From Flavobacterium hungaricum (lineage in GTDB: Bacteria > Bacteroidota > Bacteroidia > Flavobacteriales > Flavobacteriaceae), in NCBI RefSeq assembly GCF_015182285.1, contig NZ_PRDM01000004.1, positions 620,001 through 684,000 of the forward strand: a stretch of 64,000 nt of DNA. The letters run 5' to 3'. The notes below the pieces were generated by a model that was not told the DNA's origin, made no database searches, and saw nothing but the letters and a program-made list of their open reading frames with translations. The first letter of the stretch is position 1; each line of letters starts with the position of its first letter. Below are positions 26,599-34,729 of this stretch, one piece after another. The position numbers and the translations under genes are program-made.

Positions 26599-26661
26599 TA
26601 GATTTTAGATTTTAGATTTTAGATTTTAGATTTTAGATTTTAGATTTTAGATTTTAGATTT
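26586..26661 (+). repeat. Tandem array of the 7-bp unit AGATTTT
   Basis: Ten perfect AGATTTT copies in a row plus a partial eleventh. The same unit appears singly or doubled at 25828-25850, 25931-25983 and 26536-26558, so this array looks like local expansion of a common intergenic unit. Copy number may vary between strains. Confidence 0.9.
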
Positions 26662-26699
26662 ACTCTGAAATTAATTCTTTGAATTAATTTCAGAGTAAA
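26659..26699. terminator. Long 19-bp perfect hairpin
   Basis: Arms 26659-26677 and 26681-26699 are perfectly complementary around a 3-nt loop (TTT). It lies between the lipoprotein gene and the cobalamin adenosyltransferase gene. No T-tract follows on the + strand, so it may act as an mRNA-stabilising or attenuating structure rather than a classical terminator. Confidence 0.55.
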
Positions 26700-26702
26700 G
26701 GA

Positions 26703-26737
26703 CTTAGAACCTCTGCAGCTTAGAAACTTAGAACCTT
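26703..26737. repeat. Degenerate CTTAGAA-type intergenic repeat
   Basis: Several copies of CTTAGAA(C/A) just before the PduO start codon. The same family, in either orientation, occurs at 40744-40778, 40875-40911 and 43883-43919. Confidence 0.6.
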
Positions 26738-26744
26738 AAAAAAA

Positions 26745-27314
26745 ATGAAAGTATATACAAAAACGGGAGATAAAGGAACCACAGCACTTTTTGGAGGAAC
26801 CCGTGTGCCAAAAGATCATATCCGTATTGACAGTTATGGAACTGTTGACGAATTAAATTCTTATATCGGATTAATTCGCGATCAGGAAATGGATTCGCAT
26901 TATAAAACTATTTTAATCGAAATTCAGGATCGTCTTTTTACAGTTGGTGCCATTTTGGCAACACCTCAGGAGAAAGAAGTTTTAAAAAACGGCGAACTTC
27001 GATTAAAAAATCTTGGAATAATTGATTCGGATATTGAATTATTGGAAAATGAAATAGATAAAATGGAAGAAAGTCTGCCGCCAATGACGCATTTTGTTTT
27101 ACCAGGCGGCCACTCTACCGTGTCACATTGTCATATCGCACGTTGTATTTGTCGTCGTGCAGAGCGATTAGCCGTCCATTTAAGCCATAACGAACACGTT
27201 CCTGAAATCGCAATTCGATACTTAAACCGACTTTCTGACTACCTTTTTGTCTTGGCACGGAAGTTGTCGTTTGACCTAAAAGCGGAGGAAGTGAAGTGGA
27301 TTCCGAGAAAGTAA
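26745..27314 (+). CDS. PduO-type ATP:cob(I)alamin adenosyltransferase
   Basis: A 189-residue enzyme that makes adenosylcobalamin from cob(I)alamin and ATP. The N-terminal YTKTGDKGTTALFGG (4-18) is the ATP-binding signature; RIDSYGTVDELNSYIGLIR and RCICRRAERLAVHL complete the family pattern. Full length and cytosolic. Its likely customer is methylmalonyl-CoA mutase: the mutase chaperone MeaB is encoded at 44076, although the mutase itself is not in the window. No B12 riboswitch is seen upstream; the leader contains a hairpin and simple repeats instead. Confidence 0.95.
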   Translation: MKVYTKTGDKGTTALFGGTRVPKDHIRIDSYGTVDELNSYIGLIRDQEMDSHYKTILIEIQDRLFTVGAILATPQEKEVLKNGELRLKNLGIIDSDIELLENEIDKMEESLPPMTHFVLPGGHSTVSHCHIARCICRRAERLAVHLSHNEHVPEIAIRYLNRLSDYLFVLARKLSFDLKAEEVKWIPRK

Positions 27315-27525
27315 ATTTCTTAAAAATCCAGCTTTTTGAAATCCCAAATTCCAAAGAAAAAAATTAAATTCTTTCGATTTTAGAAAATACTGAAATAGCC
27401 TTCCAGCATTGGAAATTGAAATTTAAATATTGGTTTTTTAAACGCCTTTTTTAGGATTTTGAGTTTAAATATTGGAATTTAACAAGAGACGTTCTTAAAT
27501 TTTATTAAAATAAATCAAAAATTAC

Positions 27526-27555
27526 TTGTCTTTTTCAGTAAAAAATTTATTTTTG
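27526..27555 (+). promoter_or_regulatory. Full Bacteroidetes promoter (-33 and -7)
   Basis: TTG (27526-27528), 19 bp, TATTTTTG (27548-27555): the best consensus promoter seen in the window, 22 nt before the ATG at 27578. Confidence 0.75.
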
Positions 27556-27577
27556 CACAAAACTAAACAGATAACAG

Positions 27578-27799
27578 ATGTATTGGACATTAGAATTAGC
27601 ATCTTATTTAAGTGATGCGCCATGGCCTGCTAACAAAGATGAACTTATAGACTATGCTATTAGAGCTGGTGCTCCATTAGAAGTAGTAGAGAACCTTCAG
27701 TCTATCGAGGATGAAGGCGAGATATATGAATCAATGGAAGAAATTTGGCCTGATTATCCAACAGACGAAGATTATCTTTGGAATGAGGATGAATATTAA
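27578..27799 (+). CDS. DUF2795 family small acidic protein
   Basis: A 73-residue cytosolic protein. The centre (LSDAPWPANKDELIDYAIRA, about 11-30, then VVENLQSIEDEGEIYESMEEIW) fits DUF2795, a small helical domain of unknown function found across bacteria. The C-terminus is strongly acidic (DYPTDEDYLWNEDEY). It has its own promoter and terminator, so it is probably expressed alone and well. Function unknown. Confidence 0.88.
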   Translation: MYWTLELASYLSDAPWPANKDELIDYAIRAGAPLEVVENLQSIEDEGEIYESMEEIWPDYPTDEDYLWNEDEY

Positions 27800-27814
27800 A
27801 AAATAAACCAAATG

Positions 27815-27846
27815 AAAAAGTCTCTCATCATAGAGGCTTTTTTTTT
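27815..27846 (+). terminator. Intrinsic terminator
   Basis: AAAAAGTCTCT and AGAGGCTTTTT (one G-U pair) around a short loop, followed by T residues, right after the DUF2795 gene. Confidence 0.85.
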
Positions 27847-27884
27847 GGTTCAAATATATACGTAAAATAGAAATACAATAAATC

Positions 27885-30800
27885 ATGAGTTTCATAAACA
27901 GTATTATTAAAGTCTTTGTCGGCGATAAATCGCAAAAAGATGTCAAAGCTTTACAACCTTACTTAAACAAAATTAAAACATTCGAATCTTCTCTAATGAG
28001 TCTTTCAAACGACGAATTAAGAGCAAGAACCGTTTATTTTAAAGAAAAAATAAAAGAAGCCAGAGCTGATAAGGATGCTAAAATTGCTTCGCTTAAAGCA
28101 GAAGTAGAAAACATCGAAGACATCGACAAAAGAGAAGATCTTTATGATGCTATTGACGCTCTTGAAAAAGAAGCTTATGAAATCTCTGAAAAAACTTTGA
28201 TGGAAATTCTTCCTGAAGCATTTGCGGTTGTTAAAGAAACGGCTCGCCGCTTTAAAGAAAACTCACATATCGAAGTTACGGCAACTCCAAAAGACCGTGA
28301 ATTCTCTGCTGCAAAATCTTATATCACCATTGAAGGTGAAAAAGCAATTTGGGCAAACAAATGGAATGCTGCAGGAAAGGACATTACTTGGGACATGATC
28401 CATTATGATGTTCAGTTAATTGGAGGTATGGTTTTACACGAAGGAAAAGTTGCCGAAATGCAGACTGGAGAAGGTAAAACATTAGTGGCAACTTTACCGC
28501 TTTACTTAAATGCTTTGACAGGAAACGGTGTACACTTAGTAACTGTGAATGATTACCTGGCAAAACGTGACAGCACTTGGAAAGCACCATTATTTGAATT
28601 CCACGGTTTATCTGTAGATTGTATCGATAACCACCAGCCAAGTACAGAACAAAGAAAAAAAGCATACGATGCCGATATCACTTACGGAACCAACAATGAA
28701 TTTGGTTTTGACTACTTAAGAGATAACATGGCGCACGCACCAAGTGATCTGGTACAGAGAAAACACAATTATGCGATTGTCGACGAGGTTGACTCGGTAT
28801 TAATCGATGATGCCAGAACACCGCTTATTATCTCAGGTCCAGTTCCTCAGGGAGATCGTCATGAGTTTAACGAATTGAAACCAAAAATTGAAAACTTAGT
28901 TGCACAACAGCGTCAGTTAGCAAATGGTTTCTTAGCAGAAGCTAAAAGATTAATCAAAGAAGGAAATACTAAAGACGGAGGTTTCTTATTATTAAGAGCT
29001 TACAGAAGTTTGCCTAAAAACAAAGCTTTAATTAAGTTTTTGAGTGAAGAAGGAATTAAACAATTGCTTCAAAAAACTGAAAATCAATACATGCAGGATA
29101 ACAACCGTGAAATGCATAAAATTGATGAAGCTTTATATTTTGTGATTGAAGAAAAAAACAATCAGGTTGAATTAACAGATAATGGTATTAAATACCTTTC
29201 TGGAGATACTGATTCAGACTTTTTCGTACTTCCAGATATCGGAACAGAAATCGCAGCAATCGAAAAACAAAAATTAGACAAAGACGCTGAAGCAGAAGCC
29301 AAAGAAAGATTATTTCAGGATTTTGGTGTAAAAAGTGAGCGCATCCATACTTTAACACAGCTTTTAAAAGCATATGCTCTTTTTGAAAAAGATGTAGAAT
29401 ATGTGATCATGGACAACAAAATTATGATTGTCGATGAGCAGACTGGCCGTATCATGGACGGACGTCGTTATTCTGACGGTCTTCACCAAGCAATCGAAGC
29501 AAAAGAAAATGTAAAAATCGAAGCTGCTACGCAGACTTTTGCAACTGTTACATTACAGAATTATTTCAGAATGTACAACAAGCTGGGCGGCATGACAGGT
29601 ACAGCGGTTACAGAAGCTGGTGAGTTATGGCAGATTTATAAACTGGATGTTGTTGAAATCCCGACCAATCGTGGAATTTCAAGAATTGACAAGGAAGATT
29701 ATATCTACAAAACAACACGTGAAAAATTCAATGCTGTAATCGAAGATGTTACAGAATTATCAAAAGCAGGAAGACCAGTTCTTATTGGAACAACTTCTGT
29801 AGAGATCTCAGAATTATTAAGCCGTATGCTTAAAATGAGAGGAATCACACACAACGTATTGAATGCTAAAATGCATAAGCAAGAAGCTCAAATCGTTGAA
29901 GAAGCTGGTAAAGCTGGAGTAGTTACTATCGCAACAAACATGGCTGGTCGTGGTACCGATATTAAATTATCTCCAGAAGTAAAAGCTGCGGGAGGTTTAG
30001 CAATCGTTGGTACAGAGCGTCATGACTCGCGTCGTGTAGACAGACAGTTACGTGGTCGTTCTGGTCGTCAGGGAGATCCAGGAAGTTCACAGTTCTATGT
30101 TTCTCTTGAGGATAACTTAATGCGTTTGTTCGGTTCTGAAAGAGTTGCAAAAGTTATGGACAGAATGGGACTTAAAGAAGGTGAAGTTATTCAGCATTCT
30201 ATGATGACTAAATCTATCGAACGTGCACAGAAAAAAGTAGAAGAAAACAACTTTGGTGTTCGTAAACGTTTATTAGAATATGATGACGTAATGAATGCAC
30301 AGCGTGAAGTAGTATACAAACGCCGTCGTCATGCCTTATTTGGTGAGCGTCTTAAACTAGATATCGCAAACATGCTTTATGATACTTGCGAATTGATCGT
30401 AAGCCAAAATAAAGTAACCAATGATTTTAAAGGATTTGACTTCGATTTAATCCGTTATTTCGGAATCACTTCTCCAATTTCAGAGGCTGATTTCACTAAA
30501 TTATCGGATATTGAAGTTACTGGAAAAGTATACAAAGAAGCTTTAACATTCTACACTGAAAAAACAGAAAGAAGTGCCAGAGAAGCTTTCCCAATTATCA
30601 AAGGTGTTTATGAAGAACCAAACAATCATTTTGAAAGAATCGTAGTTCCGTTTACAGACGGTATCAAAACTTTGAATGTAGTAACAGATTTAAAGAAAGC
30701 TTATGACAGCGAAGGAGCGCAATTAATTGCTGATTTCGAGAAAAACATCACGCTTTCTATTGTTGACGAAGCTTGGAAAAAACATTTACGTAAAATGGAC

Positions 30801-31226
30801 GAATTGAAACAATCTGTTCAATTGGCTGTTCACGAACAAAAAGATCCATTGCTTATTTACAAATTAGAGGCTTTCAATTTGTTTAGAGGAATGCTGGACA
30901 ACGTAAACAAAGAGGTTATTTCTTTCTTATTCAAAGGTGATTTACCAGCTCAAAATGTTCCTGAAATTCATGAAGCAAGAGAAGTTCGTCAAAAAGAAAA
31001 TTTACAATTAAGTAAAGACGAAATTCCTAACAGCGAAAACATCAATCGTGAAGCTGGAGAAACGCAACAGCGTCAGGTAACTGAAACAATTGTAAGAGAC
31101 ATGCCAAAAATCAACAGAAATGATACGGTTACCGTTCAGGAAGTTGCCACTGGTAAAACCGAAACAATGAAGTTTAAAAAAGCCGAAAGCTTAATCGCTG
31201 CTGGAACTTGGGTTTTGGTTAGTTAA
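27885..31226 (+). CDS. secA: Protein translocase ATPase SecA
   Basis: A 1113-residue SecA, the motor that pushes preproteins through SecYEG. Visible: Walker A MQTGEGKTL (192-200), the DEAD-type VDEVDSVLIDDARTPLI, the helicase motifs GTTSVEISELLSRML and ATNMAGRGTDIKLS, RQLRGRSGRQGDPG, and the helical scaffold ending near 980. It is longer than E. coli SecA, with an insertion around residues 340-420 usual for Bacteroidetes. The C-terminus ends KKAESLIAAGTWVLVS and lacks the CxCxnCH zinc tail, which suggests a SecB-independent mode. It stands alone between two terminators. Confidence 0.98.
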   Translation: MSFINSIIKVFVGDKSQKDVKALQPYLNKIKTFESSLMSLSNDELRARTVYFKEKIKEARADKDAKIASLKAEVENIEDIDKREDLYDAIDALEKEAYEISEKTLMEILPEAFAVVKETARRFKENSHIEVTATPKDREFSAAKSYITIEGEKAIWANKWNAAGKDITWDMIHYDVQLIGGMVLHEGKVAEMQTGEGKTLVATLPLYLNALTGNGVHLVTVNDYLAKRDSTWKAPLFEFHGLSVDCIDNHQPSTEQRKKAYDADITYGTNNEFGFDYLRDNMAHAPSDLVQRKHNYAIVDEVDSVLIDDARTPLIISGPVPQGDRHEFNELKPKIENLVAQQRQLANGFLAEAKRLIKEGNTKDGGFLLLRAYRSLPKNKALIKFLSEEGIKQLLQKTENQYMQDNNREMHKIDEALYFVIEEKNNQVELTDNGIKYLSGDTDSDFFVLPDIGTEIAAIEKQKLDKDAEAEAKERLFQDFGVKSERIHTLTQLLKAYALFEKDVEYVIMDNKIMIVDEQTGRIMDGRRYSDGLHQAIEAKENVKIEAATQTFATVTLQNYFRMYNKLGGMTGTAVTEAGELWQIYKLDVVEIPTNRGISRIDKEDYIYKTTREKFNAVIEDVTELSKAGRPVLIGTTSVEISELLSRMLKMRGITHNVLNAKMHKQEAQIVEEAGKAGVVTIATNMAGRGTDIKLSPEVKAAGGLAIVGTERHDSRRVDRQLRGRSGRQGDPGSSQFYVSLEDNLMRLFGSERVAKVMDRMGLKEGEVIQHSMMTKSIERAQKKVEENNFGVRKRLLEYDDVMNAQREVVYKRRRHALFGERLKLDIANMLYDTCELIVSQNKVTNDFKGFDFDLIRYFGITSPISEADFTKLSDIEVTGKVYKEALTFYTEKTERSAREAFPIIKGVYEEPNNHFERIVVPFTDGIKTLNVVTDLKKAYDSEGAQLIADFEKNITLSIVDEAWKKHLRKMDELKQSVQLAVHEQKDPLLIYKLEAFNLFRGMLDNVNKEVISFLFKGDLPAQNVPEIHEAREVRQKENLQLSKDEIPNSENINREAGETQQRQVTETIVRDMPKINRNDTVTVQEVATGKTETMKFKKAESLIAAGTWVLVS

Positions 31227-31258
31227 TTTTACGAAAATCTCTTTTAGAGAATAAATAT

Positions 31259-31297
31259 AAAATCTCCGATTATTGAAAAGTAGTCGGAGATTTTTTT
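31259..31297 (+). terminator. Intrinsic terminator after secA
   Basis: AAATCTCCGA, a 14-nt loop and TCGGAGATTTTTTT form a classic terminator. Confidence 0.88.
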
Positions 31298-31354
31298 ATT
31301 TTCTTATTTCAATGATATTTAATTTCACATCCCTTTTATTAAAACCTTTTTTCC

Positions 31355-31362
31355 TACATTTG
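31355..31362 (+). promoter_or_regulatory. -7 promoter element
   Basis: TACATTTG (TAnnTTTG) lies 24 nt before the TTG at 31387 and supports that codon as the start of the DUF2306 gene. No -33 TTG is seen. Confidence 0.5.
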
Positions 31363-31386
31363 CTCATCAAAATCTTATAAGCTAAA

Positions 31387-32022
31387 TTGAAAAAATATCT
31401 AAAATCTCCATTATTATTGTTACTGACAATATGTTTTGGTTACTTTTTCATCTTAATGATTAAGATTACAATACAGTATTTCCCGTTTAAAACTGACGCA
31501 GGTTTTCTTCAAATCAAACAGACAGAAGTTACAGAAATTCCCTTATACCTTGTCTTTTTCTATATTCATGTTTGTTCTTCTATTTTTGTTTTACTAGCTG
31601 GATTTTCGCAGTTTAATTCAACGATTTTAAAAAAATATCCAAAGCTCCATCAAATGATGGGGAAATTATATTCCTATACTATTCTTTTTCTCAGCGCACC
31701 TTCGGGATTCTTCATAGGTCTTTTTGCCAATGGCGGTTTATTTTCAAAAATATCATTTGTAACACTGGCAACTCTTTGGTTTTATTTTACTCTTAAAGGT
31801 GTTACAGCCATAAAAAACAAAGACGTTAATGCTCACAAAATCTTTATGTACAGAAGCTTTGCTTTAAGTTTTTCTGCTATAACATTAAGATTTTGGAAAG
31901 TAGTTATCGTTACTATATTTCATCCCGGCCCTATGGACGTTTACCAGATTATTGCATGGCTGGGCTGGATTCCGAACTTATTAATTATCGAATATTATTT
32001 ATACAACCAATCAAAAAAATGA
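31387..32022 (+). CDS. DUF2306 family membrane protein
   Basis: A 211-residue inner-membrane protein with about six helices. The pattern HxxxG...Y (LHQMMGKLYSYTILF, about 88-102), then AHKIFMYRSFALSFSAITLR (about 147-166), matches DUF2306. These proteins carry conserved His residues within helices and may bind a metal or haem, but no function is established. The start is TTG at 31387, giving a lysine-rich start followed by a helix; it is supported by the -7 element upstream. The stop overlaps the next gene's ATG by 4 bp. Confidence 0.8.
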   Translation: MKKYLKSPLLLLLTICFGYFFILMIKITIQYFPFKTDAGFLQIKQTEVTEIPLYLVFFYIHVCSSIFVLLAGFSQFNSTILKKYPKLHQMMGKLYSYTILFLSAPSGFFIGLFANGGLFSKISFVTLATLWFYFTLKGVTAIKNKDVNAHKIFMYRSFALSFSAITLRFWKVVIVTIFHPGPMDVYQIIAWLGWIPNLLIIEYYLYNQSKK

Positions 32023-32936
32023 AAAAACCTTTTTATTTATTACTTGCCGTTTTGCTTTTTTCATGCAATTCAAAAGAGAAAAAAGCTTTAGAAGTCATTC
32101 CTGCAAAAACAGAGGAACCTGAACTAATGACAGAACTTTATGGCTCTTGGGTCGGCGATTTTGTTGCAGAAGAACGAACCAATACAGAAACACAAAATGA
32201 GATGTACAGCAATAAAATTAACATTTCAATTAAAAAAATTACTTCGTCTGAAGTTACAGGACGAAGCATTGTTGCTGGAAACAACAGACCTTTTACAGGC
32301 AGAATGACAAAAAAAGGAGATAAAATACACTTCGTTTTGAATGAACCGGGAGACGATAAAAATGACGGTTTTTTTGAATGCGAAATTAAAAATGATACGC
32401 TTCTTGTGGGAACTTGGACAGCAAATAACCCTAATAAGGAAGTGCGAAAAAGAAGTTTTACACTTTCTAAAAAAGAATTTAGATACAATCCGTACTTAAA
32501 ACTTCCAGAAGAAGGAATGTATGTGGATTATCAAAATCCTAAAATAGAAAAAGTAAAATATGAAGCGGAAGAAACCGAAGATGCAGAAAATATCGGAATC
32601 GAAAATGAAGAAACAGAATACGAAAATACTTCTTTGTACAGAGTGGCGTCGGAAAAAGTTGTAACATTGAATTCTTCTGTTCAAAAATTCACTGAATCGG
32701 ATCTAAAAAATCTAAAGAAAATAGATCTTCAAATTCTTAGAAACACCATTTTTGCCCGCCACGGACTTACTTTTAAAACCAAAACAATCCGTCAGTTTTT
32801 TAATCAAGTAGAATGGTATATTCCGATGTACAGCAATGTAGACGATAAACTGACAGCTGTTGAAAAACAAAATATTGCTATTTTAAAACGTTTTGAAAAA
32901 TACGCAGAAGACAATTATGATTCTTTCGGAAGGTAA
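32019..32936 (+). CDS. YARHG-domain lipoprotein
   Basis: A 305-residue lipoprotein. ATG 32019 is chosen because it starts a clear lipoprotein signal (MKKPFYLLLAVLLFSC, Cys16) and overlaps the previous stop by 4 bp (ATGA). The middle (about 35-150) is beta-rich; an acidic linker of Glu and Thr follows (about 180-205). The C-terminus holds a YARHG-type domain: LRNTIFARHGLTFKT, then QVEWYIPMYSNVDDKLTAVE. This extracellular domain is of unknown function and is often found near peptidases. Coupled with the DUF2306 gene. Confidence 0.88.
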   Translation: MKKPFYLLLAVLLFSCNSKEKKALEVIPAKTEEPELMTELYGSWVGDFVAEERTNTETQNEMYSNKINISIKKITSSEVTGRSIVAGNNRPFTGRMTKKGDKIHFVLNEPGDDKNDGFFECEIKNDTLLVGTWTANNPNKEVRKRSFTLSKKEFRYNPYLKLPEEGMYVDYQNPKIEKVKYEAEETEDAENIGIENEETEYENTSLYRVASEKVVTLNSSVQKFTESDLKNLKKIDLQILRNTIFARHGLTFKTKTIRQFFNQVEWYIPMYSNVDDKLTAVEKQNIAILKRFEKYAEDNYDSFGR

Positions 32937-32960
32937 TTTTTAAAATTTAACCAGTATATT

Positions 32961-33013
32961 TTAGCCGCGAATTCACAATTTTTTTATCAAAAAGATTGTG
33001 AATTCGCGGCTAA
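32961..33013. terminator. Long 19-bp hairpin (TTAGCCGCGAATT family), bidirectional terminator
   Basis: Perfect arms at 32961-32979 and 32995-33013 with a 15-nt T- and A-rich loop, between the convergent YARHG and trmH genes. The outer half TTAGCCGCGAATT is shared with the hairpin at 43925-44019, so it is also a dispersed repeat. Confidence 0.75.
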
Positions 33014-33017
33014 CTTT

Positions 33018-33689
33018 TTAGATTAATGATCTTGGATTTTCCTGATAGTAACGGGCTTCAATTCTTTTAATATCTTTTATAGAATTCTTTGCCCAATGCA
33101 AACGTTTTTCCAAAATTTCTTCTGCTGACAACTTCCAATCAATATCAGATCTGCGGAGTCTGTTGGTTAAATCCTGAATAATAATGGCCGCAGAAACCGA
33201 AATATTTAAACTTTCTGTAAAACCAACCATGGGAATTTTTAAAAAACCATCAGCATTTTCCATGATTTCTGGAGACAAACCTTCTTTTTCTGTTCCAAAA
33301 AACAAAGCGCTTGGTTTTGTAATATCAAAATCTTCCAGCATGCAGTCTTTTTCATGCGGTGTTGTCGCAATGATTTGGTAGCCTCTATTTTTTAAACCTG
33401 TCAAACATGCCGACACCGATTCAAAACGATTGATGTCTACCCATTTTTGAGCTCCCAAAGCAATCTCTTTATCTATTCTTTTTCCAAAACGCTGTTCGAT
33501 TATATTCAATTCCTGAATTCCAAAAACTTCACAACTGCGCATGACAGCACTTGTATTATGCATCTGATAAACATCTTCTACAGCAACGGTAAAATGTTTG
33601 GTGCGATTGTCGAGTACTTCTAAAAATCGTTCTTTGCGGTTTTCTGTTAATATGTTTTCTAAAAATGCGAGGTAATCTAAATCAATCAT
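33018..33689 (-). CDS. TrmH-family RNA 2'-O-methyltransferase
   Basis: A 223-residue SPOUT methyltransferase with a knotted SAM site. All three family motifs are visible: NTSAVMRSCEVFGIQELNII (motif 1), FGTEKEGLSPEIM (motif 2) and IPMVGFTESLNISVSAAI (motif 3). It resembles TrmH, which makes Gm18 in tRNA, and the SpoU group. ATG 33689 is chosen because a -7 element lies just upstream at 33706; the longer frame from TTG 33755 would start before this promoter and add unusual hydrophobic residues. Close behind the sulfotransferase gene but probably with its own promoter. Confidence 0.92.
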   Translation of the reverse strand: MIDLDYLAFLENILTENRKERFLEVLDNRTKHFTVAVEDVYQMHNTSAVMRSCEVFGIQELNIIEQRFGKRIDKEIALGAQKWVDINRFESVSACLTGLKNRGYQIIATTPHEKDCMLEDFDITKPSALFFGTEKEGLSPEIMENADGFLKIPMVGFTESLNISVSAAIIIQDLTNRLRRSDIDWKLSAEEILEKRLHWAKNSIKDIKRIEARYYQENPRSLI

Positions 33690-33705
33690 TTTATTTGAAT
33701 TTGCG

Positions 33706-33713
33706 CAAAAATA
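33706..33713 (-). promoter_or_regulatory. -7 promoter element for trmH
   Basis: On the minus strand TATTTTTG (TAnnTTTG), 16 nt before the ATG at 33689. It sits between the sulfotransferase stop and trmH, so trmH can be transcribed apart from the sulfation pair. Confidence 0.5.
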
Positions 33714-33751
33714 CACTATTAATGAAATAGAATAAAGATTTATCTTTATTT

Positions 33752-34720
33752 TCAACGCGCCAATTGCCTGCTGAAATTTTCATTTAGTTTCTGGTGCAAT
33801 AGATCAGCCTTTTTATGATTTACTATTAAAACATCATCTTTATAAGAATCTCCCATAAAGACGGAGCTTTCGTTTTTAGAATGTTTTTTTAGGCGTTCAA
33901 GCATTTTATCCATTTCATCTTTAGAATAATCAACTTTAATAAAAGAGACAAACTGTTCTACAACACTTTTCATTCCTTCATTATAATTAAGAATGATTAC
34001 ATTTTTGTCTGTTTGATGAAAATCTAAAAAGCCTTGAAAATATTTCTCGAGAACTAATGCCCTATATTGTTTAGAATCTATCTGATCGATTTCATTTGGG
34101 GTAATTCCAAATACAGCTGGCGGAATCAAATTTGGCACCATATGCATCCCTGCCATCTTTTGATGGGATCTTAAAACCTCTCCCGGATTTCGATACAATA
34201 AAGCAAAAGGAATATTTGGGAAAATAGATCGCAAATAATCAATTTCAAAGATATTCCAAGCATCTAGTTTAAGAATCAAATGTTTTTGTTTGGGAAATCT
34301 TTTTTGCCCAAAAAAGCGTAAAACCGCTTTTAACAAAGCCGTTTTCGTTTCTGTTCCGAAAATTTCATTTCTCAAAATCTGATCAATAATGGGTGCTTCA
34401 GAAATCATAATATTTTCAGACGAAGTAGCCAATGACTGACTCAGCATAGTAGAACCACATCTTGAAATATGAAAAATCAATGATTTCAATTCAACCGAAA
34501 CCATTTCTTGAGACCAATCAATTGTATTCTCAATCGTACTTAAAACTTTAAAACTTTTAGAATTGTAAGCATGACTTCTGCATTTGGCAATTGTTTCATC
34601 AAAAAAGGGTTCTGCAAATTTTAAATCCGATAAATACACCCATTCTACATAGATTCCATTATCTTTTTCTACCAATTTATTCGGAATCCAATTTACGAGC
34701 GGCTGTTGAGAGTTTTCCAT
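33752..34720 (-). CDS. PAPS-dependent sulfotransferase family protein
   Basis: A 322-residue cytosolic protein. The PAPS 5'-phosphosulfate loop is clear: LIFHISRCGSTMLSQSL (81-97), with the RxGST form used by protein- and carbohydrate-type sulfotransferases. The 3'-phosphate motif is LLYRNPGEVLRSHQKM (174-189; Arg177, Ser185). The first 75 residues are a separate N-terminal region with no recognised domain. It lies 9 nt after the APS kinase-dioxygenase gene, so PAPS made by that protein is the natural donor. Acceptor unknown. It is not near any polysaccharide, peptide-synthesis or lipid gene that would identify it. Confidence 0.88.
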   Translation of the reverse strand: MENSQQPLVNWIPNKLVEKDNGIYVEWVYLSDLKFAEPFFDETIAKCRSHAYNSKSFKVLSTIENTIDWSQEMVSVELKSLIFHISRCGSTMLSQSLATSSENIMISEAPIIDQILRNEIFGTETKTALLKAVLRFFGQKRFPKQKHLILKLDAWNIFEIDYLRSIFPNIPFALLYRNPGEVLRSHQKMAGMHMVPNLIPPAVFGITPNEIDQIDSKQYRALVLEKYFQGFLDFHQTDKNVIILNYNEGMKSVVEQFVSFIKVDYSKDEMDKMLERLKKHSKNESSVFMGDSYKDDVLIVNHKKADLLHQKLNENFSRQLAR

Positions 34721-34729
34721 TTTTGATTT

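Noticed and set aside
26586..26661. Regular short repeats as a possible CRISPR array
   Set aside because: The 7-bp units are contiguous with no spacers, and no cas gene is near.
31893..32018. N-terminal extension of the YARHG gene within the DUF2306 gene
   Set aside because: ATG 32019 starts a perfect lipoprotein signal and overlaps the previous stop as ATGA; the upstream part is just the other frame of the DUF2306 gene.
33690..33755. N-terminal extension of the TrmH-like gene from TTG 33755
   Set aside because: The extension lies upstream of a good -7 element and adds no conserved residues; ATG 33689 fits the family start.
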